Assembly: GCA_963739435.1 (NCBI GenBank) | Contig: CAVUAN010000005.1 | Coordinates: 186,001 to 250,000 of the forward strand | Length of the DNA: 64,000 bases | Direction: 5' to 3' | Source: CAVUAN01 sp963739435 | Lineage (GTDB): Bacteria > Acidobacteriota > Thermoanaerobaculia > UBA5066 > Gp7-AA6 | Shown here: in pieces, positions 6,858 through 15,903 of the stretch | How the letters are laid out: every line of letters starts with the position of its first letter | Numbering within the stretch: position 1 is the first letter of the stretch | Notes under the pieces: generated by a model | Seen by the model: the letters and a program-made list of their open reading frames with translations, nothing else | Database searches by the model: none | Told to the model about the DNA's origin: nothing | Translations under genes and position numbers: made by a program

Positions 6858-9626
6858 CTACGCCCGGACCACCGTCGCGGAAACGCCGAGGGGTAAGACG
6901 AGATTGCGCGTGTCCACGACGAGCCGCGCGCCCTTGTACAGCGCCTTGTCGCGAAAAGCCTTGTGGGCCGTGGACACGACGATTGCGTCGTGACGCGCGA
7001 ACTCTTCGGCGGTGCACGGAACCGAAACGAGCCGCAGGTCGTGCTGCCGCCCCTTCCGGGCCACCGGGATGTACGGATCGCAGTAGGCGACGATCGCCCC
7101 GCGCTCGGCCAAGAGCTCGATGATCTCGAAGGACGGGGACTCCCGGTCGTCGTCGATGTCCGCTTTGTAGGAGAGGCCCAGCACGAGAACCCGGGCGCCC
7201 TTGACGCTCTTTCCGTGAGAGTTCAACGCCTCGGCCGTCTTGTCGACGACGTAGCGCGGCATGCCCGAGTTGATCTCGCCCGCGAGCTCGACGAACCGGG
7301 CCCACACACCGTGCTCCGCCGCCTTCCAGGCGAGGTAGAAGGGATCTAGAGGAATGCAGTTGTGTACGAACACGCCTCCAGTGGTCAAGAACGTATGTGA
7401 TCCCGGGACCTCGACGGAGAAGACGGGCTCCTGGCCAGGTTCCAGACGAACGCTCTTAACGGGTGCGGCCCTTCCCCCCGACCAGGGCAAGTTGCGCCGC
7501 GGACGCCCCTCCCTAACCCGGCTTTCCTGCAACCGGTCCAGCCGCCGGCCCTTTTCGCCGCCAAGTAGTCGTGCGAGCCGCTGCAGGCTCTCGGAGCCAG
7601 CCATCCGCAAGTGAGGCTTCCCCTTCTTTCTCATCGGGCTGAAGCCGAGTCCCTGAAGCAGACTCTCAGCCTGGGCAAAAAGCTCGGGGCTCGAAGAGAA
7701 GTACCCGACCTTCCCGGAGTTGAACTGGTTCAGATAGGAACGACCTTTCTTGACATAGGGGCGAGGGCCCGTGCGTACGTCAACATCTCCGTCGCCGCGG
7801 AGGAGGCCGGCAAGGACCTCCTCGTGGTGGCGGTTGGAAGCCCCCATCACCGCCCCGGGGATCCGCATGCTGTAGCAATCCGTACCGGTGCAAAGGACAT
7901 CCCGGAGGACGTGACCGAGAACGATCGAGCCGACGCGAAGTGTCGTGGCTTGAAACGTCTTGTCGTTGTGAATCGAGACGCGGACCCCGAGGGCCCGAAG
8001 GATCGAAACGACGTCGTCCATGTACTCATTCTCGTTCCGATTGAAGGTCAGCCGGACCCGCGGGTTCATTCGCTCCTCGGTGATGCATCCCTCGCTCAGG
8101 AAGTACCCAAGGAACCGGCAAAAATCGGGCGAGAGCTTCAGGATCGCCGGGATTTGAGTGTGCGCCGACCCTCTCCCGCTCAAGAGCAGAAGTTGTTCAC
8201 GTCCCACATTCAATTCGCTCTCGAGTGCCAGGTAACGCCTGGCCGAAAGCGAGTCCTTCCGGATCGAGTCGCGAATCGTCCAACCGTAGCGCGACTTGAG
8301 GAGCGGCGCGAAACGAGACCAGGGGATATCCACGATCCGTACGTGGAGCTTGTCCGCAACAGCTGCTGGAAGGAGTTTCAAAAGGTCGAGGGCGGGGTCG
8401 CCATGCGCCGAAGAATCGGGACCACCGTCGGACATGCCAGCGAAGAGCGGAACGCGGTCGCCCGGCTTCAAATCTCTGGCCTCTCGTACCACGAGCTGGT
8501 CGCCCTCCACGATCAGCATGGGATGACGGTCGGTGGTGCGAAGCACTCTGTTTCCCGCCAGCCTGACCTCGGCCATCGGTCCGGCAAACCGACGCCTGAA
8601 AAGCCCGGAGACCCTTCGCCAGCTGGCGCCACCCGTACGAGGATCGATCGACAGAGTTTCCAGACCATCGGGCAGGAGAAGCTCCGCGTCGCCGGCCGTG
8701 ATTGCCTTGCCTTTTGCGCGGCAGCGCTCGAAAAGCTCACTCAGGGGCAGAACGGTATTGATCGCTCCATCACGAATGCGAACGGTTTCGCCGCCGGCCA
8801 GGCAGTGGCCTCCGAGCCCGGGGCCCGGCGTGAAAGGCATGAAGCCGAACGGCTTCGTTTTCGCGGCCGCGATCACTTCCCAGACGTCGATGCCCATACG
8901 GTCGAGAATGACCTTCATCTCGTTGACGAGGGCGATGTTCACCGAACGGAAGATGTTCTCGAGCAGTTTGGACGACTCGGCGACCTCGGGCGAGGAGACG
9001 GGCACGACCGTGTCGATCACGGAGCCGTAGAGGGCGACCGCCGCCTCGAGGGAGGCCGCGTCGATGCCGCCGACGATCTTCGGAATGTTGCGGGTCGAGA
9101 ACCGCTCGTTGCCGGGATCCTCCCGCTCCGGCGAAAAGGCCAGGAAGAAATCGCTTCCGCAGGCGAGCCCGCGCGCCGTCAGCAGGGGCAGCAGCTCCTC
9201 CCGCGTCGTTCCGGGATAGGTCGTCGACTCGAGGACCACCAGCTGGCCCGGACGCAGCCGCCGAGCGATTTCTGAGGCGGCGCTCCGCACGAAGGACAGA
9301 TCGGGCTCGCGGTGCGGCCCGAGCGGCGTCGGCACGCAGATGAGGACGGCGTCGCACTCCGAGAGCCTCGCGAAATCGGACGTCGCCCGCGCCCGTCCGC
9401 CGGCGAATGCTTTCGCCACACGCTCCCGGCCGAGGTGCTTGATGTACGACTCTCCGCGAGCCAGTGCCTCGGGCTTCGCCGGATCCGAGTCGAAACCGAT
9501 GACCGGGAACCCCGCCTCCTCGAAGAGAAGGGCGAGGGGAAGGCCGACGTACCCCAGCCCGATGACGCCGACGGCGGCCTTCCGCGAGCGGATCCTGTCG
9601 AGGAGGCCCGGTGCGCCGGCGCTCAT
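6858..9626 (-). CDS. wbpA: UDP-N-acetylglucosamine 6-dehydrogenase (WbpA type) with in-frame intein
   Basis: The open frame encodes 922 residues, about twice the usual 430-450. The N-extein (residues 1-274) has the NAD motif GVIGLGYVGLPLALLF, CVPTPL, ESTTYPGTT and the late motif PFTPGPGLGGH. The C-extein (residues 757-922) resumes exactly at CIPLDPFY, the catalytic cysteine loop of this family, followed by VLVLGLSYKADIDDDRESPS. Removing the intein gives a normal 440-residue enzyme that oxidises C6 of a UDP-HexNAc to the uronic acid using two NAD+. The start at 9626 overlaps the fcl stop by 4 bp. Activity must depend on protein splicing, because the intein sits right at the active-site Cys. 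Confidence 0.93.
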   Translation of the reverse strand: MSAGAPGLLDRIRSRKAAVGVIGLGYVGLPLALLFEEAGFPVIGFDSDPAKPEALARGESYIKHLGRERVAKAFAGGRARATSDFARLSECDAVLICVPTPLGPHREPDLSFVRSAASEIARRLRPGQLVVLESTTYPGTTREELLPLLTARGLACGSDFFLAFSPEREDPGNERFSTRNIPKIVGGIDAASLEAAVALYGSVIDTVVPVSSPEVAESSKLLENIFRSVNIALVNEMKVILDRMGIDVWEVIAAAKTKPFGFMPFTPGPGLGGHCLAGGETVRIRDGAINTVLPLSELFERCRAKGKAITAGDAELLLPDGLETLSIDPRTGGASWRRVSGLFRRRFAGPMAEVRLAGNRVLRTTDRHPMLIVEGDQLVVREARDLKPGDRVPLFAGMSDGGPDSSAHGDPALDLLKLLPAAVADKLHVRIVDIPWSRFAPLLKSRYGWTIRDSIRKDSLSARRYLALESELNVGREQLLLLSGRGSAHTQIPAILKLSPDFCRFLGYFLSEGCITEERMNPRVRLTFNRNENEYMDDVVSILRALGVRVSIHNDKTFQATTLRVGSIVLGHVLRDVLCTGTDCYSMRIPGAVMGASNRHHEEVLAGLLRGDGDVDVRTGPRPYVKKGRSYLNQFNSGKVGYFSSSPELFAQAESLLQGLGFSPMRKKGKPHLRMAGSESLQRLARLLGGEKGRRLDRLQESRVREGRPRRNLPWSGGRAAPVKSVRLEPGQEPVFSVEVPGSHTFLTTGGVFVHNCIPLDPFYLAWKAAEHGVWARFVELAGEINSGMPRYVVDKTAEALNSHGKSVKGARVLVLGLSYKADIDDDRESPSFEIIELLAERGAIVAYCDPYIPVARKGRQHDLRLVSVPCTAEEFARHDAIVVSTAHKAFRDKALYKGARLVVDTRNLVLPLGVSATVVRA
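7359..8804 (-). mobile_element. Intein with LAGLIDADG homing endonuclease, inserted at the dehydrogenase active-site Cys
   Basis: 482 residues between ...GPGLGGH and CIPLDP. Cys1 begins block A (CLAGGETVRI). Block B has Thr-x-x-His (TDRH, residues 91-94). Two LAGLIDADG motifs are present: LGYFLSEG (232-239) and LAGLLRGDGD (331-340). Blocks F and G are VFSVEVPGSHTFLTTGG and VFVHN (461-482), ending in the His-Asn pair, and the next extein residue is Cys. Every residue needed for class 1 splicing is visible, and both endonuclease motifs keep an acidic residue (E and D), so both splicing and homing could be active. I recall an intein in the Methanocaldococcus jannaschii UDP-glucose dehydrogenase (MJ1054). 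Whether it uses the same site should be checked. Confidence 0.95.
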
Positions 9627-10576
9627 ACGGCGACCTTCCGGGCCCTGTTCTCCCGGAACCACGCGACCGACTTCTTCAGGCCCTCGGCAAACGACGTGCG
9701 GGCGCTCCAGCCGAATCGCTCGGCCGCCCGGCTGGTGTCGAGCCGGCGGCGCGGCTGTCCGTTCGGCTTCGTCTTGTCCCAGGCGATGGAGCCTCTGTAA
9801 CCGGCCTCCTGCGCGATCACCCGGGCAAGGTCGTGTATCGCGATCTCGATTCCCGACCCCAGGTTGACGGGCTCGGGAGACGCGTAGTGTTCGGCAGCGG
9901 CGAGAATGCCCTCGGCGCAGTCCTCGACGTAGAGAAACTCGCGAGTCGGCGTTCCGTCGCCCCACAGGACCACCTCGCGCGCGCCGCTCTCGCTCGCCTC
10001 GACGAACTTGCGGATCATGGCCGGGATCACGTGGCTCGACTCGGGGTCGAAGTTGTCCCGAGGTCCGTACAGGTTGACCGGCAGAAGGTAGATACCGTTG
10101 AAGCCGTATTCCTGGCGGTACGCCTGGAGCTGCACGAGAAGCATCTTCTTGGCCAGCCCGTAGGGCGCATTCGTCTCCTCGGGGTAGCCGTTCCAGAGGT
10201 CCTGTTCGCGAAAGGGAACGGGTGTGAACTTGGGATAGGCGCAGATCGTCCCGAGGCAAACCATCTTGGCGACACCAGCGATCCGGCATTCCTCGATCAA
10301 CTGGATACCCATGATCGCGTTGTCGTAGAAGAACCGCCCCGGGTGGGCTTCGTTCACGCCGATGCCGCCGACGACGGCCGCCGCGTGGATCACCAGGTCG
10401 GGGCGCGTCTCGGCAAGACAGCGGACGACAGCAGCCCGGTCGCGGAAGTCGTATTCCGCCTGATCGGGCGTCAGCACGGCGGCCGGGCCCATTTCCCGCA
10501 GCCTCTCGACGAGGAAGCCGCCCAGGAAGCCGTGGCCTCCCGTGACGAGGACGCGCCGGGCGCTCCAGAAGCTCAT
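9623..10576 (-). CDS. fcl: GDP-L-fucose synthase
   Basis: 317 residues, extended SDR fold. It has GGHGFLGGFLVERL (NADPH site), HAAAVVGGIGVN, LGTICAYPK (equivalent of the SSCIYPK loop; the usual Ser is Thr here), and the catalytic YGLAKK. NLYGPRDNFDPESSHVIPA is highly diagnostic of GDP-4-keto-6-deoxymannose epimerase/reductase. It finishes GDP-L-fucose synthesis from the Gmd product. Both ends overlap neighbours by 4 bp (gmd stop at 10573; dehydrogenase start at 9626), indicating tight translational coupling. Confidence 0.93.
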   Translation of the reverse strand: MSFWSARRVLVTGGHGFLGGFLVERLREMGPAAVLTPDQAEYDFRDRAAVVRCLAETRPDLVIHAAAVVGGIGVNEAHPGRFFYDNAIMGIQLIEECRIAGVAKMVCLGTICAYPKFTPVPFREQDLWNGYPEETNAPYGLAKKMLLVQLQAYRQEYGFNGIYLLPVNLYGPRDNFDPESSHVIPAMIRKFVEASESGAREVVLWGDGTPTREFLYVEDCAEGILAAAEHYASPEPVNLGSGIEIAIHDLARVIAQEAGYRGSIAWDKTKPNGQPRRRLDTSRAAERFGWSARTSFAEGLKKSVAWFRENRARKVAV

Positions 10577-11634
10577 TGCTGACTGACGAGCCGCGATTCG
10601 CGCGCCGCCTCTTCGAGATCGGCATCCGTCATCAGGTCCGTCAGCTCCTCGAAGGTCAGCTTCGGCGCCCAGCCGAGCGCCCGGCGGGCCTTCGAGGCAT
10701 CGCCCTCGAGACGGTCGACCTCGGCGGGCCGCAGGTACCTCGTATCGATCTCGACGAGGGGATGACCTGTCCGGGCGTCGATCCCCTTCTCCTCGACGCC
10801 GCCACCCTTCCAGGCGAGGTCGAACCCGGCGCGCCGAAACGCCCGCTCGCAGAACTCCCGCACGGAGTGCGTCTTGCCGGTTGCGATGACGTAGTCGTCG
10901 GGCTCCGCCTGCTGGAGCATAATCCACATCGCCTCGACGTAGTCCTTGGCATAGCCCCAGTCGCGCCGGGCCTCGAGATTGCCGAGATACAGCCGTTCCT
11001 GCAGGCCGTGGCGGATCCTCGCGACCGCGCGCGTGATCTTGCGCGAAACGAACGTCTCCCCCCGGCGGGGGCTTTCGTGATTGAAGAGGATCCCGTTGAC
11101 GGCGAACATCCCGTAAGCCTCGCGGTAGTTCACCATCGACCAGTACGCGAAGACCTTAGCGACAGCGTACGGGCTGCGCGGGTGGAACGGCGTCTTCTCC
11201 GTCTGGGGAACTTCGGCGGCCTTGCCGTAAACCTCCGAGGACGAAGCCTGGTAAATGCGCGGGCGCAGCGCCTGCTCGCGGATCGCCTCGAGCAGGCGGA
11301 TGGCGCCGAGGCCGGTCACATCTGCGGTGTACTCGGGGGTGTCGAACGAGACCTTCACATGACTCTGCGCCCCGAGGTTGTAGATTTCGTGCGGCTCGAC
11401 CACGCGCAGGATCCGGTTGAGGGAAGAGGCGTCGTTCAAGTCCCCGTGATGAAGGAACAGCCGCCGGTTCGGATCGTGCGGGTCCTGGTAGATGTGGTCG
11501 ATCCGCGCCGTGTTGAAGGACGAAGATCGGCGGACGACGCCGTGGACTTCGTACCCTTTCGCCAGAAGCAGCTCGGCCAGGTAGGACCCGTCCTGCCCGG
11601 TGATTCCCGTGATGAGTGCGCGTTTTGTGGGCAT
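10573..11634 (-). CDS. gmd: GDP-mannose 4,6-dehydratase
   Basis: 353 residues, full length for Gmd. The N-terminal sequence ITGITGQDGSYLAELLL with RRSSSFNTARIDHIY is almost invariant in the family. The catalytic region is QASSSEVYG and SPYAVAKVFAYW (Tyr-x3-Lys). FNHESPRRGETFVSRKITRA and YVIATGKTHSVREF are further Gmd hallmarks. It converts GDP-D-mannose to GDP-4-keto-6-deoxy-D-mannose, the substrate of the adjacent Fcl. It lies 16 bp downstream of a methyltransferase gene in the operon. Confidence 0.96.
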   Translation of the reverse strand: MPTKRALITGITGQDGSYLAELLLAKGYEVHGVVRRSSSFNTARIDHIYQDPHDPNRRLFLHHGDLNDASSLNRILRVVEPHEIYNLGAQSHVKVSFDTPEYTADVTGLGAIRLLEAIREQALRPRIYQASSSEVYGKAAEVPQTEKTPFHPRSPYAVAKVFAYWSMVNYREAYGMFAVNGILFNHESPRRGETFVSRKITRAVARIRHGLQERLYLGNLEARRDWGYAKDYVEAMWIMLQQAEPDDYVIATGKTHSVREFCERAFRRAGFDLAWKGGGVEEKGIDARTGHPLVEIDTRYLRPAEVDRLEGDASKARRALGWAPKLTFEELTDLMTDADLEEAARESRLVSQQ

Positions 11635-11650
11635 TCTTCTCCGCCCGATC

Positions 11651-12556
11651 TTAAGGCTTCGTGCCCGCGACCGAAACCGGAAACGGCCCGATCCGGAGGT
11701 CCACCAGGCCGGATTCGAGAAACCACTTGCGAACCTCCGGCTCGGTGTGCGTCCACTGAAATCGAGGCGAATACCAGTCGAACGTGTCGAGGACCCGCCA
11801 CTCGGGATCGGGGTGGCCCGACATCGGCAGTAGCCACCGGAGGGGCAGGGTGACGATCCGAGGGCTCCGAATCCTTCCGAGGCGATCGGCCATGCGGCTC
11901 CACCGAAGGAGCTGCTCCTTGGGCATCCGGGTCGTTCCGAGGCGATAGAACACGCTCATGAGCGTTCGCCACCGCAGCGAGCGCGGATAGACCCAGATCG
12001 CGATCCGTCCGCCGGGGCGAAGGTACGGGGGAAGCGCTCGGAACGCGTCGCGGGTGCTCGGCGTGTGATGGAGCACACCGACGCTGTAGATCGCATCGAA
12101 TGTCTCTGGCGCAAAGGGAAGCGAGAACAGGTCCGCCTGGACGACGGCGGCGTTCTCGAAGCGCTCCAGGTTGACGGCCGCCGCCTCGACCGCCTGCGAG
12201 AGATCCACACCGACGACCCGCGCGCCGGCGCCGGCGACAACCTCCATGAAACGCCCCATCCCGCACCCGACGTCGAGGATCGTCTTCCCGCGGAGATCAG
12301 CCAGGGAAAGGCCCGTCTTGGCGACGAACGTGTCTCGAGATTCCGTCGTGCCGGCGGCAGAATCGAGCTGTGTCCGAGTGAAAATGTTCCATTGATATCC
12401 GAAGGTCGTCGCATAGGCCTCGGCCTCGACGAATCGAGGAATGGACCGAACGATCGGATAACGGCCGCCTTTTCCGACCAGGCTCTCGCCGTCCCGACGC
12501 AGGACACTGCCGTCGGCCGGATCCCGAAGCAGCTCCGCTAGCCAGCTTTTCATCAT
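11651..12556 (-). CDS. SAM-dependent methyltransferase with Trm112-like N-terminal segment
   Basis: About 301 residues from ATG 12556. Overlap of this start with the TGA of the upstream gene (12555-12553) supports it; the next ATG at 12553 is an alternative. The first 45 residues (LAELLRDPADGSVLRRDG ... YPIVRSIPRFV) resemble the short UPF0434/Trm112-like strand found before some methyltransferases, but its zinc cysteines are missing. Motif I is ILDVGCGMGRFMEVVAGAG, with motif II VVGVDLS and motif IV FDAIYSVGVLHHTP. It probably modifies a sugar or aglycone in the locus; the acceptor is unknown. Confidence 0.85.
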   Translation of the reverse strand: MMKSWLAELLRDPADGSVLRRDGESLVGKGGRYPIVRSIPRFVEAEAYATTFGYQWNIFTRTQLDSAAGTTESRDTFVAKTGLSLADLRGKTILDVGCGMGRFMEVVAGAGARVVGVDLSQAVEAAAVNLERFENAAVVQADLFSLPFAPETFDAIYSVGVLHHTPSTRDAFRALPPYLRPGGRIAIWVYPRSLRWRTLMSVFYRLGTTRMPKEQLLRWSRMADRLGRIRSPRIVTLPLRWLLPMSGHPDPEWRVLDTFDWYSPRFQWTHTEPEVRKWFLESGLVDLRIGPFPVSVAGTKP

Positions 12557-13896
12557 TTTGCGTGAGAAGGCGAAGATACCGCAGCTCCGCCGCCCGGCAG
12601 TTCCGCGGCCTTTGTCGGCGGAGAAGCAAGGACGGCGGCGAGAGAAAGCGGGTACCACCACCAGAGGTCGATGAAGCTCGCCGTGTGCAGTTGCTGGACG
12701 GCCGCGACCACGATGAGCACGGGAACCGCCAGGGCCGCGAAGGCGTCTGCCGGGCTCGCACGAAAACGCCGCCACGCGAGCGCCAGGGCGCCCGCCAGAA
12801 GGAGTGGGCCGAGAATCCCCATCTCAGCGGCGATCGCGAGCCAGCCGCACCAGGGATCCTTCGCGAAGAGCTGGTCAGCCTGGCGCGCCTCAAACACGAT
12901 CGCAAACTGTCCCAGGCCGCACCCCACGAGCGGCCTCGACTGAAAGAGCTCGGCCAGCAGCCGGACGTTGTAGATCCGGACCCAGGACGACTCCGGCAGC
13001 TCCGGGTTCATGGCGGGCAGGGCCGCGCGGGAGGCCCGGATGTTGTTGTAGCGCTCGACGAGCACCGAGCGAACCGGGCGGCCCCAGGGGGAAGAAACGG
13101 CCGCCATCACGAGCAACGCCGTCAGAGCCGCCGCGGCCAGGAGATTCTTGAGGCGAACGCGGCCGGATCGGATCAGGACGACGCTGCCCGCCACGAGCAG
13201 GGCGGAGAGGTCTGCATAGGAGCCCAACGAAACCGTCGCCGCGATCGTCGCCGTCAGCAGCAGAGCCGGCACTCCCCAAGAAAAACGCTGCCGCGCCGAT
13301 GAAGCGGAAAGAAACCCGGCGGCCACCAGCACGAGGACCCAGACCAGGTATCCACCCAGAAAAGACGGCTCGAGAAACACGGAAGTCGGCCGCAGATAGC
13401 TCCCCAGGTACATGAACTGGAAGATCCCGCGCTGGATCGGCCCGAGGCTCAGTCCCGTCCCGGGCCAATTGCGGAAGTGGCCGAGCGTCTGGTAGATGGC
13501 GAAACAGGAGACGAGCGTTGCCATGACGACATGCGGGGCGACCAGCCGATTCCGGCCGTGGGGGCGCCCGGGGAGGGACGTCGCTGCCAGGAAGAACGCA
13601 GCCACCAGAAGCCAGTGCGCGTAGGAGATACCAAACGCGGCGAGCGAAAAGGACGCCGGCCGGGACAGGAGCGCCAGCAGTGGGACCACAGCCGCGCCAA
13701 GACCAAACACCGCCGCCCCGGTCGCGAGCCCTCGCCGGAAGAGGGCCGGCAGACTCGCAACGACGAATGCCGCAGCCAGGACCGTCGCTGAGTCCACGGA
13801 CTTCCCGAGCAGGTGGAAAGGCGGAAACGCGTAGAACGGCACGGCGAGCCCGGTCAAAACGAACAACGCAAAACGCAGGCGTAGGACGGCTTTCAT
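12553..13896 (-). CDS. O-antigen ligase/polymerase-like membrane protein
   Basis: 447 residues with about 12 hydrophobic segments. Long periplasmic loops follow the mid-protein helices, including one with ASRAALPAMNPELPESSWVRIYN and the block SRPLVGCGLGQF. The pattern of 'hydrophobic - PLVGxGLGxF' at about residue 325 is typical of the Wzy_C/O-antigen ligase superfamily. It could attach the finished glycan to its carrier or act as an alternative polymerase to the protein at 2300-3781. It overlaps both neighbours by 4 bp. Confidence 0.8.
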   Translation of the reverse strand: MKAVLRLRFALFVLTGLAVPFYAFPPFHLLGKSVDSATVLAAAFVVASLPALFRRGLATGAAVFGLGAAVVPLLALLSRPASFSLAAFGISYAHWLLVAAFFLAATSLPGRPHGRNRLVAPHVVMATLVSCFAIYQTLGHFRNWPGTGLSLGPIQRGIFQFMYLGSYLRPTSVFLEPSFLGGYLVWVLVLVAAGFLSASSARQRFSWGVPALLLTATIAATVSLGSYADLSALLVAGSVVLIRSGRVRLKNLLAAAALTALLVMAAVSSPWGRPVRSVLVERYNNIRASRAALPAMNPELPESSWVRIYNVRLLAELFQSRPLVGCGLGQFAIVFEARQADQLFAKDPWCGWLAIAAEMGILGPLLLAGALALAWRRFRASPADAFAALAVPVLIVVAAVQQLHTASFIDLWWWYPLSLAAVLASPPTKAAELPGGGAAVSSPSHAK

Positions 13897-14948
13897 CGGC
13901 GCCCGTCCCAGGACGGCTCGCCGCCTCCGCGCCCGGCCACTTCCTCGAAGATCCGGGCGAGCCGGGGAGCGTTGGCCTTGATCGAGTGCGCGCGCTCGGC
14001 GGCAGCCCGGCCCTTCTCACCGCAGCGGGCCGCGAGCGGCCGGTCCTCATAGAGCCTTTGGAGGCCCTCGAACCATTCCTGCGCGTTTCGCGCCGCGAGG
14101 CCAACGGGATCCTCGGCCAGAATCTCTGCGCCCGATCCGACCGGGCTGACCAGAACCGGAATGCCGAGGGCCATGTACTGGACCATCTTGGCCCCGCACT
14201 TGCCCCACGACCAATGGCTCTCCGGAAGGGGCATGAGGCCGACGTCCATTTTCCCGACGGAGTCCCGCTCCCCCGTCTCCGACCAGCGTTCGAACGTCCA
14301 GCTCCGCCGCGGGATTTTCGTAAAGACCGGCTCCCGATCGCAGACGACGAGCAGCCGGGCATCCTGGTGCAGAGCCAGGAACTCTGCCAGGGGCTCCTCG
14401 ATCCAATTGAGAAAAGCGAGGTTGTCCGCCGATCCGATCCAACCCACCGTCCACCCGCCGTTGCCGTGCGGAGGCCGGGGCTTCCAGACGTCGGTGTCGA
14501 CACTGGTCGGCACGAGCCAGACTTTCTCCGAGAGTCCTCGGTAGTGCTCGGCGATGAAGCGGTTGCCGGCGACGACGCCGCGGCACCGCCTCGCGATCTG
14601 TTCGGCCTGGCCCGGCCGGCCCATGAGCCATATGGCGTCGTCCACCTCGAGCACGGTCTCCCGCGGAAGGAAGCGCTCGAAGGTGTAGCGGCCGGCGATC
14701 ATGTCCCTCTCGAGCCAGACGACGTCGCTTCGCCGCGCCGTCAGAAGCAACGGGATCCGGGACACGACCCTGCCGACCCTCCAGAGCTGCCGGGCCGCCG
14801 GAAAGGGCGGCTTCGAGTACTTCTCGACGAACGGACGGTGTTCCCGTACGTCGATGCCGAGGCGCCGCAGCGGCTCGATGTACTGCCGGATCCGAAACCG
14901 CGTCGAGGGGACGAAGCGGCCGGCCGTCAGGGCAGCGACCCTAATCAA
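13893..14948 (-). CDS. Glycosyltransferase (GT4-like), TTG start
   Basis: 351 residues. The N-terminal lobe has PSTRFRIRQYIEPLRRLGI, common in capsule glycosyltransferases. The C-terminal lobe has WTVGWIGSADNLAFL, then KCGAKMVQYMALGIPVLVSPVGSGAEIL, where the donor-binding glutamate region of GT4 lies. The only suitable start is TTG at 14948-14946. It overlaps the corrected stop of the preceding methyltransferase frame (TAG 14943-14941) by 8 bp, which supports both this start and the frame correction of that gene. Donor and acceptor are unknown. Confidence 0.85.
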   Translation of the reverse strand: MIRVAALTAGRFVPSTRFRIRQYIEPLRRLGIDVREHRPFVEKYSKPPFPAARQLWRVGRVVSRIPLLLTARRSDVVWLERDMIAGRYTFERFLPRETVLEVDDAIWLMGRPGQAEQIARRCRGVVAGNRFIAEHYRGLSEKVWLVPTSVDTDVWKPRPPHGNGGWTVGWIGSADNLAFLNWIEEPLAEFLALHQDARLLVVCDREPVFTKIPRRSWTFERWSETGERDSVGKMDVGLMPLPESHWSWGKCGAKMVQYMALGIPVLVSPVGSGAEILAEDPVGLAARNAQEWFEGLQRLYEDRPLAARCGEKGRAAAERAHSIKANAPRLARIFEEVAGRGGGEPSWDGRR

Positions 14949-15903
14949 GCCGTTGCGCCCACACGGTCATGAGCCCGGTCTGCCGCACGGCGGCCATGAG
15001 TCTCGCAATGGGATGGAGCAAAAAGTGCCACAGGCGTCCTTCATGTTCCGGATAATTCGACATCCAGCGGGCGAGCCGACGCAGGATACGACGATCGGAT
15101 AGCCAGTAGCCGAAGCTTCCGACGACGTTCCGCAGGTCCCGGTGGTAGAAGACCCGGTCGAGACGCCAGCCCGACAGACAGGAGGACGCGCCTCAGGGTC
15201 TCGGGTGTCGGATGCCAGAGGTGGTTGGGCAGGTGCAGCGCGTACCACCTCTCGCCGAAGAACCCGAGTTCCCAGCAGGCCGCGTTGGGAACGGACGCGA
15301 CGAGCCAGCCCCCGGGTCTCGTCCACTCCCTCATCCTGCGAAGCGCGCCGACGGGGTCGTGCAGGTGCTCGAGCACCATCCAACCCACCACCAGGTCGAA
15401 CGGCTTTGCCGGCGGCAGGGCGGCGGCGACCGGGCCGACCTGCACGGAGAGCCCCGCCATCCGCGCCTCGGCCCCCGCAGCGGCCGAGAACTCGATCCCC
15501 TCGACCTGCCAGCCCCGGCGCGCCATGTGATCCAGGAACTTGCCGGAGGCGCAGCCGATCTCGAGCATCCGGCCGGGCGCCTGCTCCGGGAGCCGTTGCG
15601 CGTTGCTGTCGAAGATCCGCCAGATCAACGCTGCGAGCTTGCGCAGCCACGGAGGGCGCGCGCTTTCTTCCGGCACGCGCGTCCCGCGGTAGGGGCCATA
15701 GTCGTCCGGGTAGTAGACCTGGATCGATTCGGGCGTCGGCCGCGGATTCGTCCGCAACAAACCGCAGAGGCGGCATCGCACCACCGTGAACTCGCCCGGA
15801 AGACCCTGCAGCCGGTCCCGACCCGTCAGGACGAAGTCGTCCCCCGCCGGGCAGCCCAGGGGGCAGCCGCCGACTCGAGCTCGACTGAGGCCGCCGCGCT
15901 CAT
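14941..15903 (-). pseudogene. SAM-dependent methyltransferase with N-terminal zinc-ribbon-like region, broken by two frameshifts
   Basis: The intact core frame (15784-15185) contains VVRCRLCGLLRTNPRPTPES, MLEIGCASGKFLDHMA (motif I) and GWMVLEHLHDP. The natural start is ATG 15903, overlapping the upstream TGA, but it is in another frame. One base missing in the C5 run near 15860 would join MSAAASVELES to GDDFVLTGRDRLQGLPGEF. Near 15175 the frame shifts again: a tandem 4-bp repeat (acagacag, 15174-15181) accounts for it. With one copy removed the protein continues as GWRLDRVFYHRDLRNVVGSF and ends at TAG 14941, overlapping the next gene. As given, it would make a truncated enzyme. Both lesions lie at slippage-prone sites, so sequencing error is possible. 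Confidence 0.75.
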
